A stretch of DNA of 64,000 nt from Gudongella oleilytica (lineage in GTDB: Bacteria > Bacillota > Clostridia > Tissierellales > Tissierellaceae), in the NCBI RefSeq assembly GCF_004101785.1, contig NZ_CP035130.1, positions 1,488,001-1,552,000 of the forward strand, given 5' to 3'. A program made the position numbers and the translations under genes. Positions 53,301 through 60,927 of the stretch are shown one piece after another (position 1 is the first letter of the stretch; each line of letters opens with the position of its first letter). The notes below the pieces were generated by a model that saw nothing but the letters and a program-made list of their open reading frames with translations, made no database searches and was not told the DNA's origin.

Positions 53301-55106
53301 AATGCTTCTGCATATAGAGGAGAAAGAGAAATTCTGAAATTTTCTCATGTAATATTCGACAGAAAAACAGATCAGAATCACATAAATGAGTCTGAAAGAC
53401 TTGAATCAGCGATTTCAAGAATAAAGGGCAACGTAGTAAAGCTTACTCTGCCTACCCAATATGAAGACATCAGTTCTACAAAAATCCGGGAAAATATAGA
53501 CAAGAATAGAGATATTTCAAAGCTCATCGATCCGATGGCAGCTGATTATATCTACAATTTTGGTTTGTATCTTCGAGAACCCCTATACAAGACACTCCTG
53601 GAAACGAAGACCGTAGATATCGACGTTCATAGAAACCTAAGCAGTGAACTGCTCGATTACCTTACAGGGCATTTTGGAGATAAGCTTGACATTGAAGGTC
53701 TTATTGGTATAAGGGAAAAACTAAGCTACAGGATAATACTTTTGATGGACACCGAGACTAATTCACCGCTTGGTTTTTCAGCCTTCTATTGGGTCCGCCA
53801 TAGTATGCTCTTTGATGAATTCAAGGATCAGGAAACCACAGAGTTCATAAGAAATAATGCAAAGGGACGAACAGCTTTTATTTCCTGTATGTTTGCCAAG
53901 GATGATGACGACAATCTAATGGACATGATCCTGAACGAGACTTTGTCAATCGCATTAAACAGAGATTATAACTATGCTTTATACAGCAATACCATGGTCA
54001 AGGGTGAAAATAAAAAAGCTGAGGAATTCCTAAGCCTCCAGGGATTTGTTAAAACCCCCTATACCCACAGGGGATCTCCAATCCTTATGGTGGACATGAA
54101 CAATCCAGTCAGCTTGAACCTTGATCTTGAGAACACTCTAAAGGCTCCTTATGACGAGGATCCCAGAGTTCAGAGAGTCATATACGAATCCAGGAAGAAG
54201 TTGAAGAAAGTTCTGGCAGATCTTTATCCTGGAGAGCTGTTGATTTCATTTAACAGGGATATGGTCTACTCAAAGCTAATACAAAAAATCTGCGACGAAA
54301 ATGAGGTGCCAGTACTTGATTCAGGTAAAAGACAGCTTGGAGGTAAAATGTGCGTACCCTTTGGAATCATACTGAATAACTCCATTATTCCCAATACAGT
54401 AACGAAGACCCTTCATACTGAAAGGATCTTTGAACCTGACATTCAAAGCTTTACAGTTGGTCACTTCCCCAATTACCTGACATTGGAGGAACAATGTAAA
54501 ACCATTAAATCCTTCAACAAACCTGTGATCCTTCTGGATGACCTGCTCCACAAGGGCTACAGAATAAAGATAGTCGAGCCGTTGTTGAGAAATGAGGAAA
54601 TTGAGATATCTAAGCTTCTTGTAGGCATATTGTCCGGCAAGGGTAAAGAAATAGCTGAAATCAGAAACCTGAATATCGATTCTGCATACTTCGTTCCTAA
54701 TCTCAAGCTCTGGTTCAATGAAAGCGGTCAGTACCCATTTCTTGGAGGCGATATGGTCAGAAGCGATTACCTTGAGAATAATCTGATACCAAGCATAAAC
54801 TTCATCCTCCCATATGTCTCACCAAGATTCATTAAGGTAAAAAGCCAGGACAGTATCTACAGAATGTCAGAGGTTTCTCTGAGGAATACCATGGATATTT
54901 TCAAGGCGATAGAAAAACTGTATCAGGAGATCAATGAAAAGAACTTGACTATCGCCTCGCTGGGTGAGGTCATCCATATACCAAGGTATCCTGATCTTGA
55001 GAGGAGTATAGGCGAGAAACGCCATATGAAGCCCTCTGCATCTATCAAGATGGATCTTGACTATCTGAAAAGACTCGAGCACACCCTTAGAGGACATGTG
55101 AGGTGA
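50382..55106 (+). CDS. 1574-residue multidomain protein: HD, repeats, NadD-like, GNAT-like, PRTase-like
   Basis: Not a named family to me. HD phosphohydrolase-like region (about 125-250) has IEH near 136, GHDIGK near 171, NHSTWDLE and IYADFR. About 300-860 is all-helical, HEAT-like. At about 875-1060 is a nucleotidyltransferase fold: FPGSFDPFSLSH in place of the NadD-type GxFDPxHxGH (first His of HxGH is Ser) and an intact ISSTKIREN near 1029. About 1070-1215 looks like a GNAT acyltransferase. About 1240-1480 resembles a phosphoribosyltransferase with VILLDDLLHKGYR near 1380 where the PRPP loop would be, without its usual Thr residues. The gene overlaps the next by four bases. A nucleotide or cofactor repair/synthesis role is a guess. 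Confidence 0.85.
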   Translation: MNIREKLDEFINGIEAFDSFKSSDIGLDQTVIEYIGVIKGFLDGYKVMGTDEWIRTLFDYAVSKSYPHKRTSRIEPEHIELYEAVLTGLRELNGSSHFDYTITDGSHEFYTFKSEYESRFIFEMMQLDMAATGHNTIEHVLGVKDVAMHVALQLKSLGLPIDLGVVLGSSLGHDIGKYGVTQREQPRVPYLHYFYTEQWFKELGLDRIGHIATNHSTWDLELETLPLESLVLIYADFRVKNRSVDGRLEMYTYTLEESFQVILDKLDNVDEAKEKRYRRVYNKLKDFEEYIIELGVDTTLNGGINPRGQVYWSLLKGEDIVRSVKYKAIENNVYLMANLVNQDRFLEILEEARSQANWRRLRLYIEILKEYSTYLTQKQKILVLHFLSDLMLHKEEDVRKEASELIGRILSNYDEEYRKELPDSVVMNRPDETSEMLLEKLLTDLLYPSYKLADSQNEWLYNLKLIVKSIFEFCHRDKYPIYFDKLNSFYQECDSLTPIAQFYLVQTINYLPLSSLDDDRRSQLYRYILKKISSPNTNIRLSALDRTSEIITNFADEKLFIPIRNYLSKMMEKSNIPAENYLRYILAMKLKMDDGAIAVFRANYYSDQANVSELFLENLKTATGWTNKKINIDILYDQVRKNPQTTGIHTAIHLCNLLKVSAVERVRNYSGYTLLNIIPLLSLEQRNDVAIELLRALEMDSYQFTKFIPEYLGHLFLFLPPKELDEIVDDLEDKIRVSRPQTVILLLNTIGTAIINYPIYKDLFPEDFSRNITRLYRLLGLLLVPISSYKVEIKTEALRVISSTVFNSDRLSLEDKFVVFRRVGKKLLTLIEDARENAFVFYNNAASLNHIYRFISEYEFEIGDMDIESEEDVVFFPGSFDPFSLSHREIAKEIRNQGFEVYLAVDEFSWSKRTEAHQFRRNIINMSIAKEDGIYLFPREIPVNIGNDQDMKKLKSIFGKREVYLAVGSDVLVNASAYRGEREILKFSHVIFDRKTDQNHINESERLESAISRIKGNVVKLTLPTQYEDISSTKIRENIDKNRDISKLIDPMAADYIYNFGLYLREPLYKTLLETKTVDIDVHRNLSSELLDYLTGHFGDKLDIEGLIGIREKLSYRIILLMDTETNSPLGFSAFYWVRHSMLFDEFKDQETTEFIRNNAKGRTAFISCMFAKDDDDNLMDMILNETLSIALNRDYNYALYSNTMVKGENKKAEEFLSLQGFVKTPYTHRGSPILMVDMNNPVSLNLDLENTLKAPYDEDPRVQRVIYESRKKLKKVLADLYPGELLISFNRDMVYSKLIQKICDENEVPVLDSGKRQLGGKMCVPFGIILNNSIIPNTVTKTLHTERIFEPDIQSFTVGHFPNYLTLEEQCKTIKSFNKPVILLDDLLHKGYRIKIVEPLLRNEEIEISKLLVGILSGKGKEIAEIRNLNIDSAYFVPNLKLWFNESGQYPFLGGDMVRSDYLENNLIPSINFILPYVSPRFIKVKSQDSIYRMSEVSLRNTMDIFKAIEKLYQEINEKNLTIASLGEVIHIPRYPDLERSIGEKRHMKPSASIKMDLDYLKRLEHTLRGHVR

Positions 55107-56347
55107 TTGAATTGCATTACTATAAAACTGGAGATAGTTTCTTGTTTTCAAGGCAGTTGTTTGACGATCTTGAAGATTCTGATGAAGGCGCTGTAAAAAA
55201 CCATGAGAGAACCATATACTACCTGGGGAGAAGTGATCCACTTCTCTCTCGAAGGGGCTTTAAAGCGATGTCTGCTTGCCAGCTGGAAAACAAGGCTGAA
55301 GGTTTGGAGCTTCTGGAAAATAAAGAAGAGAGTATGGATTTGCCTGATTGGATCAAAAATAGGATATTTGCAGGCGACGTAAAAGTAGTCAACAAAAATT
55401 ATCCCAACTGGAAAGATGAGCTTGATCCTCTCCCGGAAAAATGGAAGATCAACATAGCTGCATTGGGAGATGTTGGAAGCACTCTCGCTATTGGTCTGCG
55501 ACTTCTTGGTAAAAACATCTCTGACATAGGGTTATATGACAGGAGTCCTGAGAAGCAAAAAAGATGGGAATATGAGCTTAACCAAATAAGAAGACCTTTT
55601 GATGAAGGCAGTTTACCGAAAGTGGCAAGTGCCTCCGAAGAAGATTTATTTAACTGTGATATGTTAGTTTTTTGTGCATCAAAGGGTATTCCTCCAGTTG
55701 GATCCAATGTATCTGATGTAAGAATGGCTCAATTTGAAGGAAACAGGGAGATTATCCATAAATATGCTAAGATGGCAAGAAATATAGGTTTTAAGGGCTA
55801 CTTTGCAGTAGTTAGCGATCCTGTCGATCCCTTGTGTAAAGCAGTATTTATTGACAGCAACAGTGATGACAATGGAGAGATGGATTTTAATGGAATAGCT
55901 TCGAATAAGATAATCGGTTTCGGATTGGGTGTAATGGATGCAAGGGCTGCTTTTTACGCTGAAAGAGACGTTTCTCTTGGTCAATACCTTAGGGAAGGTC
56001 AGGTTTTCGGGCCTCACGGCAACGGCCTTATCGTTGCTGACAGTATGATCGATTATAATAATGAAAAGTCGATATACCTGACAGAAAAAACAGTAAAAGC
56101 AAATCTCGAAATAAGAGCACTTGGGTATAAGCCTTATGTTGCACCGAGTCTTTCTTCAGGGAGCCTATCCATAATAGCGGCGATTCAGGGCGAATATTTT
56201 TATGGCTCTTCACTAATGGGGCACGTCTATATGGGCTCAAAGATTAGAATAACAGACTCCGGGCTCGAGGTGCCCCAATATAGTCTTCATCCTTTATTGA
56301 AGGAAAGGCTTAAGGAAACCTACAATGGATTAAGGAGCATTATATGA
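55103..56347 (+). CDS. Lactate/malate dehydrogenase-fold protein with N-terminal extension
   Basis: 414 residues. Residues 1-110 are an extension with no recognised motif (ALGRSDPLLSRRGFKAM-like, with WIKNRIFAGDVKVVNKNYPNW). From 112 the LDH/MDH fold follows: NAD motif AALGDVGSTLAIGL near 120, acidic YDRSP, catalytic-type Asp/Arg VMDARAAF near 280 and His in FGPHGNG near 301 (LDH has GEHG). DPVDPLCK replaces the usual NPVD. Substrate unknown. GTG start overlaps the preceding stop (GTGA), and its own stop overlaps the next gene, showing tight coupling. Confidence 0.82.
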   Translation: MIELHYYKTGDSFLFSRQLFDDLEDSDEGAVKNHERTIYYLGRSDPLLSRRGFKAMSACQLENKAEGLELLENKEESMDLPDWIKNRIFAGDVKVVNKNYPNWKDELDPLPEKWKINIAALGDVGSTLAIGLRLLGKNISDIGLYDRSPEKQKRWEYELNQIRRPFDEGSLPKVASASEEDLFNCDMLVFCASKGIPPVGSNVSDVRMAQFEGNREIIHKYAKMARNIGFKGYFAVVSDPVDPLCKAVFIDSNSDDNGEMDFNGIASNKIIGFGLGVMDARAAFYAERDVSLGQYLREGQVFGPHGNGLIVADSMIDYNNEKSIYLTEKTVKANLEIRALGYKPYVAPSLSSGSLSIIAAIQGEYFYGSSLMGHVYMGSKIRITDSGLEVPQYSLHPLLKERLKETYNGLRSII

Positions 56348-57384
56348 GACAATTAACTGTAGTAATACCCTCTGAGCCTGGACGATTGCTAAAAAAAATG
56401 ATAAAGAGGGCTGTAGGGGATAACTCCCACAGAATAATAAGGAGCGCCATGGAGCTTCCTGACATGACTGAAAACGATATCCTGTTTGCTGTTGAGCTAA
56501 ATCCAATTGGAGTAAACACTGAAATGAATCATATCCTGGAAAAGCTCTGGGAAAGAGGCAAATCCTCGCTATCAGGCTCCAGAGGTGGACTTCTTGTACA
56601 CAGCAGCTATAACTCCTTTACCAAAACAGCGTCACAGGACATAATATATCTTGCAAACCAGCTTGGTTGCTTATTTCCTGGAAGACCGGCGATTGAAGCC
56701 AATGAAAATCTGGATAATTTCCAGCCAATGGAAAAAATCTACAGAATGCCTCTTGAGGAAATTTGCCTGTTAAAATGCGAGGAGCTTGGAAGAAGACTCA
56801 TATCAACACAGGAGTACTTCAGAAATAAAAGCATAGCTGTACTTCACTCGTCCAATAAGGGTACCTCTAATACTCTCCAGCTATGGGACCTTGTAAGGAA
56901 AAATCTAAGTGGGATTGATATTACTGAGGTATATCTTGGAAATGGAAATATAACTGACTGCAGAGGCTGCAGTTACAAAACTTGCAAATACTTTGGCAGA
57001 CAATCAAAGTGCTTTTATGGAGGGATCGTTGTTGAGGAGGTGTATCCTGCGATAAGCAACTCTTCGACTCTGATAATGCTTTGCCCCAACTACAACGATA
57101 TGCTCACTGCCAATATAGTAGCCACAATAAACAGATTAACAGCACTTTTCCGCAAAACTAAATTCTATGATAAAAAGCTCTTCTCTGTTATCGTTTCCGG
57201 ATATTCCGGAGGAGACGCACTGGCAAAGCAGCTTATAAGCAGCTTGAATATGAATAAGACCTTTGAGCTCCCACCTGCATTCTCCTTGCAGGCAACGGCA
57301 AATGACCCCGGCTCCATCCTTAGAATAGAGGACATCGAGGACAAAGCAAGAGAATTTGCAAAACATATTATGAAAAACATATAG
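56344..57384 (+). CDS. Flavodoxin-fold, cysteine-rich oxidoreductase-like protein
   Basis: 346 residues. Residues 1-160 are of unknown type. The second half resembles NADPH-dependent FMN reductases and iron-sulfur flavoproteins: the phosphate-loop-like SSNKGTSNTLQLW near 175, a cysteine cluster CRGCSYKTCKYFGRQSKC (C-x2-C-x4-C-x8-C, residues about 205-222) and LIMLCPNYNDMLTANIVATINR near 240. Probably binds FMN and perhaps an Fe-S cluster. The start overlaps the dehydrogenase-like gene stop by four bases. Last gene of the operon before a strong terminator. Confidence 0.82.
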   Translation: MRQLTVVIPSEPGRLLKKMIKRAVGDNSHRIIRSAMELPDMTENDILFAVELNPIGVNTEMNHILEKLWERGKSSLSGSRGGLLVHSSYNSFTKTASQDIIYLANQLGCLFPGRPAIEANENLDNFQPMEKIYRMPLEEICLLKCEELGRRLISTQEYFRNKSIAVLHSSNKGTSNTLQLWDLVRKNLSGIDITEVYLGNGNITDCRGCSYKTCKYFGRQSKCFYGGIVVEEVYPAISNSSTLIMLCPNYNDMLTANIVATINRLTALFRKTKFYDKKLFSVIVSGYSGGDALAKQLISSLNMNKTFELPPAFSLQATANDPGSILRIEDIEDKAREFAKHIMKNI

Positions 57385-57414
57385 AAGACCGCCGGTTTGA
57401 TATCCGGCGGTCTT
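57385..57414. terminator. Bidirectional terminator
   Basis: Perfect 11-base arms AAGACCGCCGG and CCGGCGGTCTT, loop of 8, T-rich after the plus side. It separates the plus-strand operon from arsC. Confidence 0.93.
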
Positions 57415-57416
57415 AT

Positions 57417-57836
57417 TTATAGCTGAAGCTCAATTTCCCCTTCACTTATTCTCCTGGATAGATCGACCATATTTTTCTCAATAATATCTATCACCCTGTG
57501 GAACTCCTCATCTGGTTTTCCTGATGGGTCGTCAAGTCCCCAATCCTCCTCATATTGGCTCGGAAGAAATGGACATATCACGTTGCAGCCCATTTTTATG
57601 ACAATATCTATCTCTGGCAGCTCATCAAGAAGCTTTGAATGCTGAGTCTCTTCCATGTCTATTGAAAATCTGTCCTTCATGATCCTTACTGCATCCTGAT
57701 TTATTTGGGGTTTTGTCTCAGTTCCAGCTGAGTAGCTGTCGAATACCTCGGAAGCAAGATGCTTTCCCAAAGCCTCGGCCATCTGGCTTCTGCAGGAATT
57801 ATGAACACATATGAATGCAACTCTCGGTTTTCTCAA
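57417..57836 (-). CDS. arsC: Arsenate reductase, thioredoxin-coupled type
   Basis: 139 residues of the low-molecular-weight phosphatase fold. P-loop CVHNSCR at residues 10-16, and two more redox cysteines in KMGCNVICPFLP near 82-89, with WGLDDPSGK following. It reduces arsenate to arsenite for export by Acr3. TTG start eight bases after GGAGG, three bases beyond the acr3 stop. Confidence 0.95.
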   Translation of the reverse strand: MRKPRVAFICVHNSCRSQMAEALGKHLASEVFDSYSAGTETKPQINQDAVRIMKDRFSIDMEETQHSKLLDELPEIDIVIKMGCNVICPFLPSQYEEDWGLDDPSGKPDEEFHRVIDIIEKNMVDLSRRISEGEIELQL

Positions 57837-57839
57837 AAT

Positions 57840-58910
57840 TTACACCTCCTTAAGTCTACTTGAGCCATTATCGAACCAATGCCTTGTGTTATTAGCAATC
57901 TTGACCAAGATCAGCATTACAGGTACTTCAACTAATACACCGACGACTGTTGCTACCGCTGCGCCTGATGTCAAACCGAATACAGATATTGCAACAGCAA
58001 CCGCAAGCTCAAAGAAATTAGACGCTCCGATCATTCCTGCAGGAGCAGCAACATCATGAGGCAGTTTCCATGCTTTCGACCAAAAATATGCAATGAAGAA
58101 TATCAAAAATGTCTGTATTATCAGAGGAACTGCTATCAACAGAATGTTTATTGGGTTGTCGATAATAATTTGCCCCTGAAACGAAAAAATAATTATAAGC
58201 GTCAGTAAAAGCCCGATTATTGTGACATTGCTGAACTTTGGTATATATACTTTTTCAAAATACTCAAGTCCCTTATTCTTTGTTATAACATTTCTTGATA
58301 TCACACCTGCTGCCAAAGGAATCACAACAAATAGTACTACTGAAAGGAAAAGAGTATTCCATGGCACTAAAATGTCACTTACTCCCAACAGCAGGGCAAC
58401 TATAGGTACAAAAGCCACAAGTATTATCAGGTCATTAGTGGCAACCTGCACTAAGGTATATGCGGGATTTCCTTTTGTAAGGTGGCTCCAGACGAATACC
58501 ATCGCGGTGCATGGTGCCGCTCCAAGCAAAACTGCTCCAGCCAGGTACTGCTTGGCTGTATCACTATCTATCATACCTCTATAAAATATATTAAAAAATA
58601 CATATGCTATAGCAAACATTGTAAAAGGTTTGATCAGCCAGTTTGTTACCCATGTAACTATTAAGCCCTTAGGATTTTCCCCCACCTTTTTGACGCTCTT
58701 AAAATCTACCTTTAGCATCATAGGGTAGATCATAAGCCAAATCAGGATCGCAACCGGCACTGACACCTTATAGTACTCAAAATTACTTAGGAACTTAGGT
58801 ATTTGTGGCAAATATACGCCTATAGCTACACCTACTATCATACATAGAGCGACCCAGATCGAAAGGTATTTCTCGAAAAAACTTATTCCATGCAACTTAT
58901 TACTTTTCAT
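57840..58910 (-). CDS. acr3: Arsenite efflux transporter Acr3
   Basis: 356 residues, ten predicted membrane segments. Bile-acid/arsenite symporter family with the functional cysteine in LLGAAPCTAMVFVWSHL near residue 130 and the GMIGASNFFELAVAVAIS segment near 300. The ATG at 58910 follows GGAGGAG and overlaps the arsR end by 11 bases; the frame is open 15 codons further. Removes As(III) made by ArsC. Confidence 0.96.
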   Translation of the reverse strand: MKSNKLHGISFFEKYLSIWVALCMIVGVAIGVYLPQIPKFLSNFEYYKVSVPVAILIWLMIYPMMLKVDFKSVKKVGENPKGLIVTWVTNWLIKPFTMFAIAYVFFNIFYRGMIDSDTAKQYLAGAVLLGAAPCTAMVFVWSHLTKGNPAYTLVQVATNDLIILVAFVPIVALLLGVSDILVPWNTLFLSVVLFVVIPLAAGVISRNVITKNKGLEYFEKVYIPKFSNVTIIGLLLTLIIIFSFQGQIIIDNPINILLIAVPLIIQTFLIFFIAYFWSKAWKLPHDVAAPAGMIGASNFFELAVAVAISVFGLTSGAAVATVVGVLVEVPVMLILVKIANNTRHWFDNGSSRLKEV

Positions 58911-59322
58911 TTTTGGACTCCTCCAGAAATATTTGCCTCTCAAGCTCCCCTTCAAGGAAAACCTGCACCCTGTCTTTGTCGCTGGTTATATCCTGACAGC
59001 TTAGAGGACTGTCGATGTATATTTTACATTTTCTAAGTTCTCTAACATAAGCGCTCCTATTGAAAACCTGCTCTCTAAGGTATTTGAGTAAGTCAGTGCT
59101 ATTCTTCTTGAACTCATCACTTAGTCTATAGTGGATCCACTGACCATCCTTATAGGATGAAATTATGCCTGATGATTTTAGCTTACCCAGATGTCTTGAC
59201 ACATTGGATTGATTCAAATCGAGGAGGACCTCAATTTCACATACGCAGAGCTCATAATCCGTCAACAGATTCAATATCCGAAGCCTGTTTTCATCCCCTA
59301 TGGCTTTAAAAAGCTCTTCCAT
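58900..59322 (-). CDS. arsR: ArsR-family arsenite-responsive repressor
   Basis: 140 residues. Winged helix with the As(III)-binding pattern ELCVCEIE near residue 28-35 and recognition helix QSNVSRHLGKLKSSG. The C-terminal tail is longer than the usual 110-120 residues and has two further cysteines. It leads arsR-acr3-arsC and should repress its own promoter until As(III) binds. Confidence 0.94.
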   Translation of the reverse strand: MEELFKAIGDENRLRILNLLTDYELCVCEIEVLLDLNQSNVSRHLGKLKSSGIISSYKDGQWIHYRLSDEFKKNSTDLLKYLREQVFNRSAYVRELRKCKIYIDSPLSCQDITSDKDRVQVFLEGELERQIFLEESKNEK

Positions 59323-59335
59323 CTTTTCACCTCGT

Positions 59336-59391
59336 TATATGATTATATTCGATTATACTCATATACTATCATCCCTTAAATTTAAAGTCAA
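59336..59391 (-). promoter_or_regulatory. ars promoter with overlapping operator
   Basis: TTGACT (59386-59391), 17-base spacer, TAGTAT (59363-59368). Inverted repeat TATATGA/TCATATA (59336-59365) overlaps the start region, a usual position for ArsR binding. Confidence 0.7.
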
Positions 59392-59394
59392 ATA

Positions 59395-59421
59395 AAAATC
59401 CGCCTGGAAGCGGCGGATTTT
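59395..59421 (-). terminator. Terminator of the MATE gene
   Basis: Perfect 10-base arms AAAATCCGCC and GGCGGATTTT, 7-base loop, then TTATTTG on the minus strand. Confidence 0.9.
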
Positions 59422-60787
59422 ATCTTATAGAAATGTATTTCCATTTATTTGTCCTGAATCTAAGTGAGATAAAAACCCATCGAACAAATTGGTCTATCAG
59501 TACTGAAAGCCATGCCCCAAGGAGTCCATATCCAAGAACTACTACGAATAACCACGCCAGTGCTATTCTTACACCTATTATGCCTGCAAATGTCGCTACC
59601 AGAGTCCATATAGTATCCCCAGCTCCCCTTAAACCGCCAGCTACAATAAGTTGAGATCCCTGAAACGGCATGATAAAGGCCATCAGCTTAAGAACACGTG
59701 TTGCCTCAGCAATAACCTCCGGGCTGTCTGTATACAGCATAGCCACATATGGTCCAAGGAAGAAGAATAAGAGTCCCATTAAAGCCGATATTATAGATCC
59801 TATGCCTCTGCTTTCCTTAATATATCTCTCCGCAAGGTCAGGATCCTGAGCCCCAAGGCTTCTTCCGGTCAATGTCGAAGCTGCAGTTCCAAAGGCCTGA
59901 CCTGGTGTAAAGGATAGATTCATTATATTTATACAAATCTGATGGGTCGCATATGCAATCGTACCAAGTGTGGCAACCATTCTTGTAAAAATAAGTATTC
60001 CCGCTCTGAAAGCGATCTGCTCCAATGATGCTGGCACTCCAATCTTCACCAGGTTGTATATTACGTCGTTGTCAATTTTAAATCTATGCCTTAGATTAAG
60101 TTTTATGTGACCTTTACTTTTGATTAGGTACCTTACCAATAGTATACTTGCAATGAATTGTGAAACTGCAGTTGATATCCCTGCTCCTGTTACTCCCAGC
60201 GCTGGGAAACCCAGCAAACCAAAGATCAAAACTGCGTTACCGAATACATTTAATAGATTTACCTTAATATTTATATTCATTGGGGTCCTGGTATCCCCAG
60301 CACCTCTTAGTGCAGCAAATAAAGAGAAATTGAAGCCCTGAAATATAAATCCTAGAGTAACCACCCTGAAATAACCCATCCCTATTGATATAGTGTCGCT
60401 TTCAGCACCCAGAACCTCCATTACCCATAAGCTTTTCACCAGTCCAAGATACAAAATAGGCAGAACGAGAAAAATTTGAGTCATGATAATTATGTGTTTC
60501 ACCACGGACTCTATCTTGTCTGTCTTTCCAGAACCTATGTACCTCGCTACCATTGCGGTTGCCCCGACATTAAGTGCTTGTACCAGTGAAAGGCCAACAA
60601 ATATCAACTGGTTGGTTATGCCTACTGCAGCTATTGATGCAGTAGTTATCTCGGTAGATCCAGATCTACCAAGCATCATCATATCGACCATTCCAAATAG
60701 GGTACCAAGCAAAAGCTCTATAAAAACGGGGTTTGCTATCCTGGTTATGTCACCTCGGATTTTTTTCTTGTCAAATGCAGATTCCAT
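59420..60787 (-). CDS. MATE-family efflux transporter
   Basis: 455 residues, twelve membrane segments in two six-helix halves. Family stretches include IANPVFIELLLGTLFGMVDMMMLGRSG at the start, AARLGAGDTRTPM-like LFAALRGAGDTRTPMNI near 170 and GGLRGAGDTIWTL near 390. Exports drugs or organic cations with Na+ or H+. ATG at 60787 after GAGGGTG; the frame is open 15 codons further. Confidence 0.93.
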   Translation of the reverse strand: MESAFDKKKIRGDITRIANPVFIELLLGTLFGMVDMMMLGRSGSTEITTASIAAVGITNQLIFVGLSLVQALNVGATAMVARYIGSGKTDKIESVVKHIIIMTQIFLVLPILYLGLVKSLWVMEVLGAESDTISIGMGYFRVVTLGFIFQGFNFSLFAALRGAGDTRTPMNINIKVNLLNVFGNAVLIFGLLGFPALGVTGAGISTAVSQFIASILLVRYLIKSKGHIKLNLRHRFKIDNDVIYNLVKIGVPASLEQIAFRAGILIFTRMVATLGTIAYATHQICINIMNLSFTPGQAFGTAASTLTGRSLGAQDPDLAERYIKESRGIGSIISALMGLLFFFLGPYVAMLYTDSPEVIAEATRVLKLMAFIMPFQGSQLIVAGGLRGAGDTIWTLVATFAGIIGVRIALAWLFVVVLGYGLLGAWLSVLIDQFVRWVFISLRFRTNKWKYISIR

Positions 60788-60870
60788 ACTATCACCCTCA
60801 TATATATTTAGACACTCTAAAGAGTATAGCACTATGCTGATCCCATTTCAAGCAACTCATTCAGCATGAC

Positions 60871-60900
60871 AAAGCACTCCGAATTCATTTGGAGTGCTTT
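60871..60900 (-). terminator. Terminator of the phosphoglucomutase gene
   Basis: Arms AAAGCACTCC and GGAGTGCTTT, 10-base loop, 28 bases after the stop codon. T run is short. Confidence 0.75.
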
Positions 60901-60927
60901 ACATGTAACTATTATTATAAACTAACT

